64,000 nt of DNA, taken from assembly GCF_001938985.1 (NCBI RefSeq), contig NZ_MKIN01000021.1:310001-374000 (forward strand), written 5' to 3'. The stretch comes from Gillisella taibaishanensis (GTDB lineage: Bacteria; Pseudomonadota; Alphaproteobacteria; Rhizobiales; Rhizobiaceae). A program made the position numbers and the translations under genes. This document shows positions 1 to 8,329 of this stretch, one piece after another; the first letter of the stretch is position 1, and every line of letters begins with the position of its first letter. A model generated the notes under the pieces. That model had not been told where the DNA came from, did no database searches, and saw only the letters and a list, made by a program, of their open reading frames with translations.

Positions 1-549
1 CAGCTCGATCAATTCGTCTTCGCTGAGGCGATGTGCGTCGCTGCCCGCCACATCCCAATCGACCTGCTTCAAGGCGCAGATATAATCCGCAAACCAGCGA
101 ACGCGAACCACCTGCGAACGGCCGAGTTCGGTCAGCCGTTCGGTCTGCTCTTGGGTCATTACGCCGTTGAACAGCGAGGGCGCAATACTATCGAGCAGCA
201 CCACGCCGCACCCCTCCTCGGCACGCCGGCTCGCCAGTTCGCAGGCGAGAACGCCACCAAACGACCAGCCCAGAAGACAGATCCGCTTGGCATTCCAGAT
301 TTCGCCGAGACCCTCGATGACTTCGTCGGCGATCAGCCGCAGCGCTTCTTCCGGCAGGTCGGTCTTGCCCAGCATTGAGGCGTAGCGCTTGTTGAGCGAC
401 AGTTCCACCAGATGCCAGGAATATCCCGCCAGCCGCTCGGCTAAATGCGTGTAGCTGCGCACCGGCATGCCGCCGGGATGGATACAGATCACGGTCACCT
501 CGGCGTCGTCGCGGCGGACGATCTCACTTACAGACTTCGGCATCTCCAT
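1..549 (-). CDS. Thioesterase (type II / PKS-NRPS thioesterase-like), C-terminus cut by window edge
   Basis: The reading frame is open from an ATG at 549 (alternative ATG at 543) to base 1, giving 183 codons with no stop, so the C-terminus lies outside the window. The protein is an alpha/beta hydrolase: the nucleophile elbow GWSFGG puts the catalytic Ser near residue 96, and an early CIHPGG segment resembles the oxyanion region of thioesterase domains. Type II thioesterases of this kind release or edit acyl chains on carrier proteins of polyketide or peptide synthases. It lies just downstream of, and on the same strand as, an acyl carrier protein gene, which fits that role. It could also be the detached terminal thioesterase of an assembly line. 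Family is fairly certain; substrate unknown. Confidence 0.75.
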   Translation of the reverse strand, partial: MEMPKSVSEIVRRDDAEVTVICIHPGGMPVRSYTHLAERLAGYSWHLVELSLNKRYASMLGKTDLPEEALRLIADEVIEGLGEIWNAKRICLLGWSFGGVLACELASRRAEEGCGVVLLDSIAPSLFNGVMTQEQTERLTELGRSQVVRVRWFADYICALKQVDWDVAGSDAHRLSEDELIEL

Positions 550-709
550 CAGGCATACCTCGCTGGATTGCGGCGCGCACGTCCCCGTGCCTTGGACGCC
601 GGGAACATTCCCGGCATCTCAAGGGCAAATCACGCCTAGTTTTCAGAAATTTACGGTGCCAGAACCGCAACAGGTCTGGCGCGTCAACGACAACGCGCCA
701 CCTGTTGGC

Positions 710-991
710 TCAGAGTTCGCCTCTTTCGAAGAGGTCTTTGGCGATGACAAGGTAATGGGACAGCTTTTCGATCGTCGGATGATACCACATGGCCGTCGGC
801 GGCAGTTCAAAGCCCAGCCATTGTTCCATCTCGCCGGCCAGAACCAGCGTTTCGGTGGAGTCGAGGCCGAAATCGGTGAAGATCTTGTTCTCGTCGATTT
901 CCGAAGCCGGGACGCCGAGCTTATGGGCGAATTTCTCGACCAGCCACTCCTTGGCTTCAACGGCGCTGAACTTGGTTTGAACGTCAGACAT
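710..991 (-). CDS. Acyl carrier protein (PKS/NRPS-type)
   Basis: A free-standing carrier protein of 93 residues. The phosphopantetheine site is DFGLDST with Ser45, and helices typical of an ACP surround it. The sequence after the site (GEMEQWLGFELP, then HPTIEKLSHYL) is like the carrier domains of polyketide and lipopeptide systems rather than the highly acidic fatty-acid AcpP. It would carry acyl intermediates as thioesters in the cytoplasm after activation by a phosphopantetheinyl transferase, which is not in this window. The thioesterase gene follows about 160 bases downstream on the same strand and a DUF2269 membrane protein precedes it, suggesting a shared biosynthetic locus that continues off the left edge. 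Confidence 0.85.
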   Translation of the reverse strand: MSDVQTKFSAVEAKEWLVEKFAHKLGVPASEIDENKIFTDFGLDSTETLVLAGEMEQWLGFELPPTAMWYHPTIEKLSHYLVIAKDLFERGEL

Positions 992-1053
992 TGATTTACC
1001 CCTTTGGTAAGTTGAAATTGATTATTAAAATCAGCCCGGCCACCGCGCGCAGA

Positions 1054-1512
1054 TTAACGCGTGACCATAAAAAACAGGGCGGCTATGGCAAAGACATTGG
1101 CCATTGTACCCCAGACATACCAGCGCCTGGCCAGAGCGCGGAAAGGTTTGGCGATGGCGGCGAAATCGGAAGCCTCGTTTAAAAGCCGCCGTTGCCGAAA
1201 TTGATTTGGGACCAGACCTACTACCCAGGATAGTCCGGATAGTGCAAATCCGCCGACTCCACAATACAACCATGGCGAGTTTTCCGCTGTAAACCCGTAA
1301 TTCACAATCATGACACTCCCGGTTATCGCCAACAGAATAGCACCACCAAATGTAAATATAAAATCGGTCACGAAAACGATTTTTATTGAATATCTCAATA
1401 AATTCAGATCATCACTGCGATCTGCAATGCATTTCCAGACGGCGGTGACGACAATATTGCCGAGAAACATTGTCGCGGCGAAGACATGAACAAACAGGAG
1501 CGCTTCAGACAT
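1054..1512 (-). CDS. DUF2269-family integral membrane protein
   Basis: A 152-residue protein with four predicted membrane helices (about residues 3-25, 45-70, 80-103 and 130-150). The N-terminal pattern FVHVFAATMFLGN, with a His and a Gly inside the first helix, is typical of DUF2269 membrane proteins, whose biochemical role is not established. It sits between the FAD-oxidoreductase gene and the carrier-protein gene on the same strand, so it may belong to the same pathway, perhaps as a membrane anchor or redox component; that is inference only. Confidence 0.65.
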   Translation of the reverse strand: MSEALLFVHVFAATMFLGNIVVTAVWKCIADRSDDLNLLRYSIKIVFVTDFIFTFGGAILLAITGSVMIVNYGFTAENSPWLYCGVGGFALSGLSWVVGLVPNQFRQRRLLNEASDFAAIAKPFRALARRWYVWGTMANVFAIAALFFMVTR

Positions 1513-1811
1513 GATCCAAATCCCGCAGTTTCGCGCCCGGCCACCAAGGGGTCCGAACTCTTAAAGGGCGCCAAGTTCGCGACCACGAACTCATGCGACG
1601 CATCAAATGGCTGGGACCTGACGGCCCACCGCCGCAGCAACCGGACGCAAACAAGCCGGCAGATGGTTGAATTCTTGCTAGCGCGCCAAGTCCAGGAGAC
1701 CGGCGCGCACCGGACCATGAGCAAGATCAGCGTGGGCGGACGCGGAGCCAACAGCGCGGAAACATTTCAATCCTACCCTGCCCTTCACGGGCAGGGAGCA
1801 AGGAGAGAAAG

Positions 1812-1928
1812 ATGACAGCTCAAGCGCAGGATGATGACAAGTCCACCAAAGGACAATCCTCGTTGCCGCCTGACATCAAGCAGTCGCTACCGCCTCTACG
1901 CAAAGAGCCGGATATGACAGGTCTCTGA
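1812..1928 (+). CDS. Possible small protein (38 aa), unknown
   Basis: A short frame starting at ATG 1812 after a good purine-rich ribosome site (AGGAGAGAAAG) and ending at TGA 1926-1928. The product is hydrophilic and proline-rich, with a repeated motif SLPPDIKQSLPPL. It lies in the gap between the two minus-strand genes DUF2269 and the FAD oxidoreductase and runs opposite to them. I know of no family for it. The ribosome site is the main support; the frame could be fortuitous. Confidence 0.3.
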   Translation: MTAQAQDDDKSTKGQSSLPPDIKQSLPPLRKEPDMTGL

Positions 1929-2015
1929 CATAATTGGCATATCCGACCGTTAGAAGCAGCATCAGCCTTTTTGCCATCGCCCAATTGCGCGTGGTCCTTC
2001 AGGCCGCGCCGGCGC

Positions 2016-3314
2016 TTACGCCGAAGCCCGATCCGGCTCTGCCGCGCGACGCCGCAACATGCGCGCTGCCTGTGTGCCCGAATAAATGCCACTTTCGTGG
2101 AAGGCGACAAAATCAGGACCAAGATCCATGACGGCAAAATAGGAGCCCGCGAAATAGACCGGTCCATCTTCATTCAGCGAAGACAGGCGTGCCTGCATAT
2201 TGCTGCTTTCGACAGTGATGATCGGATGCTCGTATTCGAACGTCTTGATCACCTTGGCAGGATCGATCGGCAGCGGACTATCAAGCGAGACGAAATAGTC
2301 CTGTTCAGCCTTCAGTCCCTGGATCGAATTCATGTGATAGACCAGATAGGGACGCCTTTTGCCATCAACGGTCAGACAGCCATAATTCCAGCTTTTCCAA
2401 CGTTCTGGCGGAACGGGCAGAACGCTCGCATCAGTATGCAGCACCGTGGTGCATCCGTTATAGCGGAAGGCGCCCAGAATTTCCTGCTGCTCTTCGCTCG
2501 GTTTATCGAGCAATTTCAATGCCTGGTCGGCATGGGTTGCGAGGATCGCATAGTCAAAGCGTTCCCAAACACCGTTCGTCTCAACCTCAACGCCATCGGC
2601 AAGCGTGCGAACCTGGGTAACAGCCGAATTCAGCCTCGGCTTGCGTTTCAGGCTCGCGATCAGCAGATCGAGATAACCCTTGGCGCCACCGTTGACCGTC
2701 AGCCACTTCACGCCTTTGCCACCAAGCCCATCACGGCCATGGTTGATGAACATGCCGATCACCATGATAGCCGGTGATTTCAGCGCCAATTCGACCGGCA
2801 CCGACCAGTAAGAGCATGAAATCTGGATCATGTAGCCATTGATGAATTCATCGGTATAGCCATGAACATGTAGATATTCATCCAATGGAATCTGGCACTT
2901 GCCTTCCATGATATGGCGCGGCGCCTCGCGCAGCAGCCGATCTGCCTGCTCCCAGACCGAAACGAATTCCGGGCTATAATTCGCGCGGATATAGGCTTCG
3001 TCCTTCTCGAATTCCTCGGTGCCGTAATAGGTACCGTCATCGACATCGAAGAAGTTGAAACCGCCGGAATGCTCGTTGAGGGGAACGTTCAGTTCCTTGA
3101 AAAACCGGGTAAGCTTCGGATAATTTTGCGGATTGAACACCATAAAACCCGTGTCCACCCCGACCGGCCCGACCGGGTCGGCCACGACCACGGTGCTGGC
3201 ATGGCCGCCGGGTCGATCGTCCTGCTCGAACACATGAACATCAAAGTCCTTGTCGAGCAAATAAGCTGCACTCAATCCGGAAATGCCGGAGCCAATAATA
3301 GCGACGGATGCCAC
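2016..3314 (-). CDS. FAD/NAD(P)-binding oxidoreductase, amine-oxidase-like (COG2907 type)
   Basis: A flavoprotein of 432 residues. The N-terminal dinucleotide fold IIGSGISGLSAAYLL is followed by the acidic end of strand two and DRPGGHAST, the pattern seen in flavin amine oxidases and desaturases. A late FAGSYFAVMD segment matches the C-terminal flavin-contact region. I place the start at GTG 3312-3314 because GGAGG lies five bases upstream; the longer frame to 3353 has no ribosome site. Relatives of this group often accompany cyclopropane-fatty-acid-synthase-like methyltransferases and act on lipid chains. None is visible here; instead carrier protein and thioesterase genes lie downstream on the same strand. 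Substrate unknown. Confidence 0.75.
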   Translation of the reverse strand: MASVAIIGSGISGLSAAYLLDKDFDVHVFEQDDRPGGHASTVVVADPVGPVGVDTGFMVFNPQNYPKLTRFFKELNVPLNEHSGGFNFFDVDDGTYYGTEEFEKDEAYIRANYSPEFVSVWEQADRLLREAPRHIMEGKCQIPLDEYLHVHGYTDEFINGYMIQISCSYWSVPVELALKSPAIMVIGMFINHGRDGLGGKGVKWLTVNGGAKGYLDLLIASLKRKPRLNSAVTQVRTLADGVEVETNGVWERFDYAILATHADQALKLLDKPSEEQQEILGAFRYNGCTTVLHTDASVLPVPPERWKSWNYGCLTVDGKRRPYLVYHMNSIQGLKAEQDYFVSLDSPLPIDPAKVIKTFEYEHPIITVESSNMQARLSSLNEDGPVYFAGSYFAVMDLGPDFVAFHESGIYSGTQAARMLRRRAAEPDRASA

Positions 3315-4043
3315 ACATACCTCCAATAAATAAATTATATTCGAATTAAGCAATGTTGAAATCGACGATCAAATTTATCCGCCGATATATTTCATGGAAT
3401 ATTTCGCTACACTAAATTTTCTGTGTAATTCTGTAATTTCTGTTCCTTTACTGGAAAGAAAGATATCGATAAATGGCAAGCTGTCAACGAAGAACACAAT
3501 CAGAAGTAATAAGTTTTTTTGACAAAAGGCACCTTTCCAGCGTGCACGTACACCATTCCCCTACAATTTAGTAGGTTTAATGACAAACTCCACGAAAGCA
3601 GCGAGAACGACCGCGTTCGCCGGGTGAGCGTGCAGCCTCTGCCCGCGCCACGAAACGCCTTGGCGGCGGCATGCCGCCTGCCATAGAGATGGCAAATGCG
3701 TGAATCGGTCAGATCATCAACGCATACAAATGGCGACACAACGAACAGCGCATTTGCCGTATAGGCATCAATACCAGCCTCCTAGGACGACGCGATGACG
3801 AGTGAACGAATGAGGCGGCGGACAGGAAGTCGATGCCTGAGGATCGGCCTTATAGCGGGGAAAGATACAGAGGGGAGCGCACCCCTTGTCTCTGCATCCC
3901 ACGCCTCCCGCCACTATCATACCAAGGCGCTGACATGCTGACGCATCCTCGCCTTGACAGCATGCCTGACATCTCAAATGCATCAGAGGCGCGATGTCAG
4001 AAAATGAAATACGAAGAGACGTTTCAACGGCTCTTCGTTTAAC
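3315..4043. other. Long intergenic region, no gene supported
   Basis: About 730 bases between two minus-strand genes. The first part is AT-rich and probably holds the promoter of the FAD oxidoreductase. A perfect 14-base palindrome (GGCGGCATGCCGCC) lies at 3665-3678. Further inverted segments occur around 3868-3885 and 3930-3965 but none has a terminator-like T run. Frames in this stretch have poor composition and no ribosome sites. I see no identifiable RNA gene. Confidence 0.4.
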
Positions 4044-5081
4044 TCATTCCGAGACGCGGATCTGCAGCTTGACATCCTCGGGCAACCCCTTCGCCGCCCG
4101 CTCGAATGCGGCGATACTGTCGTTGAAGGCAAAGGTCTCGGTGATCAGCGGCTTAAGATCGACCTTGCCTGACGCGATAAGGTTGACGGCACGATCGTAA
4201 TTGTTGGCATAACGGAAAACGGTCTCGATCCGCGCTTCCTTGAAAATCGACGCCGGCACGTCAAAAGCCACCGGTTCGACCGGCAGTCCGACCAGAACTA
4301 GCGCCCCGCCGGGCCGCAGCAGATCGAATATGCCCTGATGGGCTCTCGGGCTACCGCTCGCCTCGAAGACGATGTCTGCGCCCCAGCCATCGGTGACACT
4401 GGAAATCGCGTCCAGAAGCGACGTTTCCTTGATATTGACGGGCGTGATGCCGCTGTACTGTCCGGCGATGTTGAGCTTGGGTGCGCTGAGGTCGGAGACC
4501 AGTACTTTCGAGCAGCCGCCAGCCAGCGCAGCCAGCGCCGTCATGATGCCGATCGGGCCGCAGCCGATCACTACGGCCACATCGCCGGGGGTGATTTTCG
4601 CGCGCGTTGCGGCCTGCAGTCCAACCGCAAAGGGCTCGACCATGGCGCCCTCGGCGAAACTGACATTGTCGGGCAGTTTGTAGGTAAACGCCGCCGGGTG
4701 GACGACGCTCGGCGTCAGCACGCCATGCACGGGCGGCGTGGCCCAGAAACGAACATCCGGATCGACATTGTAGATCCCGAGCTTGGAGGCCCGCGACGAC
4801 ATGTTGGGCACGCCAGGCTCCATGCAGACGCGATCACCGACCCGCAGATGCTTCACCCCCGCCCCAACCTCGGTTACCGTACCCGCCGCCTCATGACCGA
4901 GCACCATCGGTTCGCGCACCACGAAAGAGCCGATGGCGCCGTGGGTATAGTAGTGCACATCACTGCCGCAGACGCCGACCGTATCAATGGCGATCTTTAC
5001 GTCATCGACACCGACATCCAACGGAAGATCGATATCGCGCAGCTTGAGTTCGCCTTTGCGTTCAAGAACCAGTGCCTTCAT
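4044..5081 (-). CDS. Zinc-dependent polyol dehydrogenase, xylitol/sorbitol dehydrogenase-like
   Basis: A medium-chain dehydrogenase of 345 residues. The catalytic-zinc ligands are visible as [10 protein letters not shown] (Cys, near residue 38) and GHEAAG (His, near 63), and the nucleotide fold as VVIGCGPIG. The four-cysteine structural-zinc lobe is replaced by a loop ending in [10 protein letters not shown], a feature I associate with rhizobial xylitol dehydrogenases. It should oxidise a polyol such as xylitol or D-sorbitol to the ketose with NAD. It is divergent from a mannonate-dehydratase-like gene across about 330 bases, suggesting a shared sugar-acid/polyol regulatory region. The exact polyol cannot be read from sequence. 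Confidence 0.75.
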   Translation of the reverse strand: MKALVLERKGELKLRDIDLPLDVGVDDVKIAIDTVGVCGSDVHYYTHGAIGSFVVREPMVLGHEAAGTVTEVGAGVKHLRVGDRVCMEPGVPNMSSRASKLGIYNVDPDVRFWATPPVHGVLTPSVVHPAAFTYKLPDNVSFAEGAMVEPFAVGLQAATRAKITPGDVAVVIGCGPIGIMTALAALAGGCSKVLVSDLSAPKLNIAGQYSGITPVNIKETSLLDAISSVTDGWGADIVFEASGSPRAHQGIFDLLRPGGALVLVGLPVEPVAFDVPASIFKEARIETVFRYANNYDRAVNLIASGKVDLKPLITETFAFNDSIAAFERAAKGLPEDVKLQIRVSE

Positions 5082-5408
5082 GAGAATTATCCTGTTTTGA
5101 CGTGGAGTGTAGAGCGCGACGTCTGCGGCGTCTGAAAGATAGATATAGGCAGGCCAGCCTGGCGATCAAAGCCATTACCGGTACCGATCCAGACAAAAAT
5201 ATGCCATATTATCTTTTCGATTTTTCATAGTATGACTTCTGTTTAAATAGCAAAACATGGCAGTTGAACCACGGCGACAAGTCTTACAATTAAGCTATTC
5301 CGGCCGGTTCAGGGCTGAATCAACACCGTAAAGGCCATAAGGAAATCTCGACACATCAGAAAATTCATATTATGGGATGACATCACGAAAGGCAGGAGGA
5401 AAAGCAGG
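5082..5408. promoter_or_regulatory. Divergent promoter region, dehydrogenase / mannonate dehydratase
   Basis: This 327-base gap separates two divergent genes and must contain both promoters. It is AT-rich in the middle (about 5200-5260). I could not identify a defined operator. The ribosome site AGGAGG for the downstream plus-strand gene is at about 5395-5400. Confidence 0.4.
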
Positions 5409-6386
5409 ATGTATCTGGGAACGCAGGTTGGCGCACGCGACGATGACGATTACAGAGTGTTTGCGCAGCTCGGTTTGAAGCATATTTGCGCCGACCCGCC
5501 GGGCGATCCCCGCAGCTGGACGCTTGAGGATATTGAGCGCCACCGTGACAAGGTAGAGAGCTTCGGCCTCGTTCTCGACATGCTGCAACTGCCGTTGCCA
5601 TCAAGCCCTATCGAACGCGCCTCCTATCCGGACATTCTGCTGGCCGGCCCCGAGCGCGACCGCCAGATCGATGCCGTCTGCACCATGATTGAGAATCTCG
5701 CCAAGGCTGGCATCCCCGCTGCCAAATACAATCTCAACCTGATCGGCATTCCGCGCACGCCAATGGAAAAGGGCCGTGGCGGCTCGATGAACGAGAGCTT
5801 TCGCTGGGACAAGGCCGACCAGAATGCGGCCCCGGGTCTGGCCGGCGTCTTGTCGGAAGACGAGAATTGGGAGCGGATCGACTACTTCCTGGAGCGGGTT
5901 GTCCCGGTTGCCGAAAGCAACAAGGTACGTCTCGCCTGCCATCCGCATGACCCCTATACGCCGCCGGGCTACAAAGGCGTCACACGGGTGCTCGGCACCG
6001 TCGAAGGCCTGAAGAAATTCGTGCAGATGCGCGAAAGCCCCTATCACGGCCTGAACTTCTGCCAGGGCTCGATTGGAGAAATGCTCGACAATCCGCGCGA
6101 GGAAATCGACGATATCATCCGTTGGTTCGGCACCCGCGGCAAGATCTTCAACGTGCATTTCCGTAATATCCGCGGCGGCAAGCTGTCCTTCATGGAAACC
6201 TTCCCTGAGGAGGGCGATATGGACATGGTGCGCTCAGTCAAAGTCTATCAGGAGGTCGGCTACCAATATATGCTGATGCCCGACCATGTGCCCACCATCA
6301 GCGGTCGCGATCCTACCGGCGTCGCCTTCGCCTTCTGCTACGGCTATATCGCAGCGCTGCTGGAAAGCCTGAAGGCAGGCCAGTAA
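5409..6386 (+). CDS. uxuA: Mannonate dehydratase-like TIM-barrel enzyme
   Basis: A 325-residue protein with the look of the UxuA family. The family dehydrates D-mannonate to 2-keto-3-deoxygluconate in hexuronate breakdown. Supporting segments are the metal- and substrate-site stretches RLACHPHDPY, GLNFCQGSIGEM, FNVHFRNIRG and LMPDHVPTI, placed along a TIM barrel. It is shorter than enterobacterial UxuA (about 394 residues) and lacks some of its insertions, so another sugar-acid dehydratase or isomerase activity is possible. A strong AGGAGG ribosome site precedes the ATG. It is divergent from the polyol dehydrogenase and followed by an oppositely oriented MocA-like gene with only a 2-base gap. 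Confidence 0.7.
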   Translation: MYLGTQVGARDDDDYRVFAQLGLKHICADPPGDPRSWTLEDIERHRDKVESFGLVLDMLQLPLPSSPIERASYPDILLAGPERDRQIDAVCTMIENLAKAGIPAAKYNLNLIGIPRTPMEKGRGGSMNESFRWDKADQNAAPGLAGVLSEDENWERIDYFLERVVPVAESNKVRLACHPHDPYTPPGYKGVTRVLGTVEGLKKFVQMRESPYHGLNFCQGSIGEMLDNPREEIDDIIRWFGTRGKIFNVHFRNIRGGKLSFMETFPEEGDMDMVRSVKVYQEVGYQYMLMPDHVPTISGRDPTGVAFAFCYGYIAALLESLKAGQ

Positions 6387-6388
6387 GC

Positions 6389-7009
6389 CTAACGCTTCAA
6401 TATTCCGCCTGCCGCCACAACGGCGTCGGGCGTATCGACATCGACAAGTGCGGCGGGGCCGATCTCAACATCGATGATGGGCAGACTGCTGTCCATGATC
6501 ACGGATTTTGCGCCGCGATCCCCTTTCAACTGCAAGAGCTCCGGATAGAGCTGGCGCGGCAGAATGACGGGGTTTCCGGGTTGGCCGTTTGATGCCGCGC
6601 GGATAACAGCGTCACCGCCGGCTTCTTCAAAGGCAGCCATCAGCCTGTCGAAATGGGCTGAGGTCAGATCGGGCATGTCGGCAAGCACGACCATGATGCC
6701 GTCGATCTCCATCCTGCCGGTGGTTTGCAGCCCCGCAACGAGCGAGGTCGCCATACCCTCGGCATAGGCGCTGTTGAAACAGACGTCGACCGGCAGGTCG
6801 GACAGGCAGGCTTCAATCTCGGCTCGGCGATGCCCGGTGACGACAGTGACGGCGGCGGCGCGGCTGGCCACGGCACTTCCTGCGACACGCCGGACCAGCG
6901 GCACACCTTGGAATTCGGCAAGAAGCTTATGAGTACCCTCGCCCATCCGGCTGGCACGCCCCGCCGCAAGGATGAGGATTGCCGTGTGGAGTGTTTTCGG
7001 GTCTGGCAT
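6389..7009 (-). CDS. MocA/MobA-like nucleotidyltransferase
   Basis: A 206-residue NTP-transferase. The N-terminal LAAGRASRMGEGTHKLL is the nucleotide-binding signature of the MobA/MocA family, and VVLADMPDL holds the metal-binding Asp. The later GNPVILPRQLYPELLQLKGDRG segment is typical of MocA, which adds CMP to molybdopterin to make the cytosine dinucleotide cofactor of xanthine-dehydrogenase-type enzymes. It is divergent from an XdhC-family gene. Enzymes using this cofactor are not in the window. Family is clear; the exact nucleotide (CTP or GTP) is inferred. Confidence 0.75.
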   Translation of the reverse strand: MPDPKTLHTAILILAAGRASRMGEGTHKLLAEFQGVPLVRRVAGSAVASRAAAVTVVTGHRRAEIEACLSDLPVDVCFNSAYAEGMATSLVAGLQTTGRMEIDGIMVVLADMPDLTSAHFDRLMAAFEEAGGDAVIRAASNGQPGNPVILPRQLYPELLQLKGDRGAKSVIMDSSLPIIDVEIGPAALVDVDTPDAVVAAGGILKR

Positions 7010-7192
7010 GCCGGCTCCTGAGCTTTGGGATCACTTGGTCCTCGAGATGGGCTGAAAGCCGCGTGGTTGCAAGCCAGATCGGCTCTCTTATATGACTCCA
7101 TCATTGAGAGCGGGCGAAGACCTTGCGCATCAGTCTCGACATTTGCCCCTACAGGTGGGCCGATGAATCAAACATTCCACCAGGAGCGTATC

Positions 7193-8224
7193 GTGACCAA
7201 GATCGATTTTGACCGAGACCCACTGATGGTGGCGCAGCAGTGGATGGCAAAGGGCAGAAAAGTCGCCTTGGCCACAGTGCTGGAAACCTGGGGCTCCGCC
7301 CCCTGCCCAGTCGGCAGCCATCTGGTCATCGACCAGGACGGTGGGTTTGAGGGCTCCGTCTCCGGCGGCTGCGTCGAAGGCGCCGTAATTGCCGAGGCAC
7401 TGGAACTGGTGGAAACGGGCGGTCGCCGGGTGCTTGAATTCGGCGTCGCGGACGAGACCGCCTGGCGCGTCGGCCTGTCCTGCGGCGGGCGGATCAAGGT
7501 GCATGTCGAAAAATTGGACGGCGGTCTTGCATCCCTCAATGCTGCCCGTCAGGCCCGCAAGCCGGCGATCCATATCATCGGGCTTGATGACGACAAGGAT
7601 TGGGAGCTGACCGAAGCGGAGGATAGTGTCGGCGGCGCAACGGGTCTTCCACCGGCCCTGGTTGCACAAGCCTGGGCCACTTCCAAGCCTGGGATTATCG
7701 AGACAGAAGGACGGCGCTATTTCGTCAATCCACACCACCCGGCGCCGGAAATCGTGCTGATAGGCGCCACCCATACCAGCCAGGTTTTGGCGCCGATGGC
7801 TGCGATGGCCGGCTTCGCGGTCAGGATCATCGATCCGCGCCAAGCCTTTGCCACGCCGGAGCGGTTTCAAGGCATCGACCTCTCAGCCGATTGGCCACAG
7901 GATGCGCTGGCAAACCGGCCGCTGGACGCCTACTGCGCCCTCGTCGCCCTCACTCATGATCCAAAGATCGATGACGAGCCGCTGGCATTGGCCCTGAATG
8001 CGGGCTGCTTCTATATCGGGGCGCTTGGCAGCCGCAAAACCCATGCCGCGCGGCTGGAGCGGCTGCGCCTGCAGGGCTTTAGAGACCAAGACCTCGCCCA
8101 TATTCACGGGCCTGTTGGCCTTTCGATTGGCGCCGAGGGACCGGCGGAGATAGCGGTATCCATCCTCGCGGAGATCATCCAGTGCCGACGCAGGCCGGAG
8201 GCTTCGCCGTCTCGCCCTTCATGA
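7193..8224 (+). CDS. XdhC/CoxI-family molybdo-enzyme maturation protein
   Basis: The N-terminal part contains ETWGSAPCPVGSHLV and the SGGCVEGAV motif of XdhC proteins, which bind and sulfurate the molybdenum cofactor before insertion into xanthine-dehydrogenase-type enzymes. The C-terminal Rossmann domain ends in GSRKTHAARLERL and IGAEGPAEIAVSILAEI, as in full-length family members. I chose GTG 7193, which has AGGAG six bases upstream, giving 343 residues; ATG 7163 (353 residues) is in frame but has a weaker ribosome site. The pairing with a divergent MocA-like gene supports a role in molybdopterin-cytosine-dinucleotide enzymes. The stop codon overlaps a Pho-box-like array of the next operon. 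Confidence 0.8.
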   Translation: MTKIDFDRDPLMVAQQWMAKGRKVALATVLETWGSAPCPVGSHLVIDQDGGFEGSVSGGCVEGAVIAEALELVETGGRRVLEFGVADETAWRVGLSCGGRIKVHVEKLDGGLASLNAARQARKPAIHIIGLDDDKDWELTEAEDSVGGATGLPPALVAQAWATSKPGIIETEGRRYFVNPHHPAPEIVLIGATHTSQVLAPMAAMAGFAVRIIDPRQAFATPERFQGIDLSADWPQDALANRPLDAYCALVALTHDPKIDDEPLALALNAGCFYIGALGSRKTHAARLERLRLQGFRDQDLAHIHGPVGLSIGAEGPAEIAVSILAEIIQCRRRPEASPSRPS

Positions 8225-8260
8225 CATAAAACTGTCACGCATCTATCACGTCGCTGTCAC
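8221..8260 (+). promoter_or_regulatory. Pho-box-like array (four 7-mers at 11-base spacing)
   Basis: The repeats are ATGACAT (8221-8227), CTGTCAC (8232-8238), CTATCAC (8243-8249) and CTGTCAC (8254-8260), each separated by exactly four bases. PhoB boxes consist of CTGTCAT-like heptamers with 11-base periodicity, so this reads as a double Pho box. It lies 69 bases upstream of the start of an ABC importer operon that ends in a glycerophosphodiesterase, suggesting induction by phosphate starvation. Confidence 0.7.
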
Positions 8261-8329
8261 GCGTCAGGACTATGCCTGCCCCTAATTTTCTAGGGGCGAA
8301 ACGGCCCTGAGACATCTCGGAGACAGACG

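Noticed and set aside
3436-3445. GGAAC on the minus strand upstream of the FAD oxidoreductase
   Set aside because: The -10 position reads CA, not TT, so it does not match the stress promoter.
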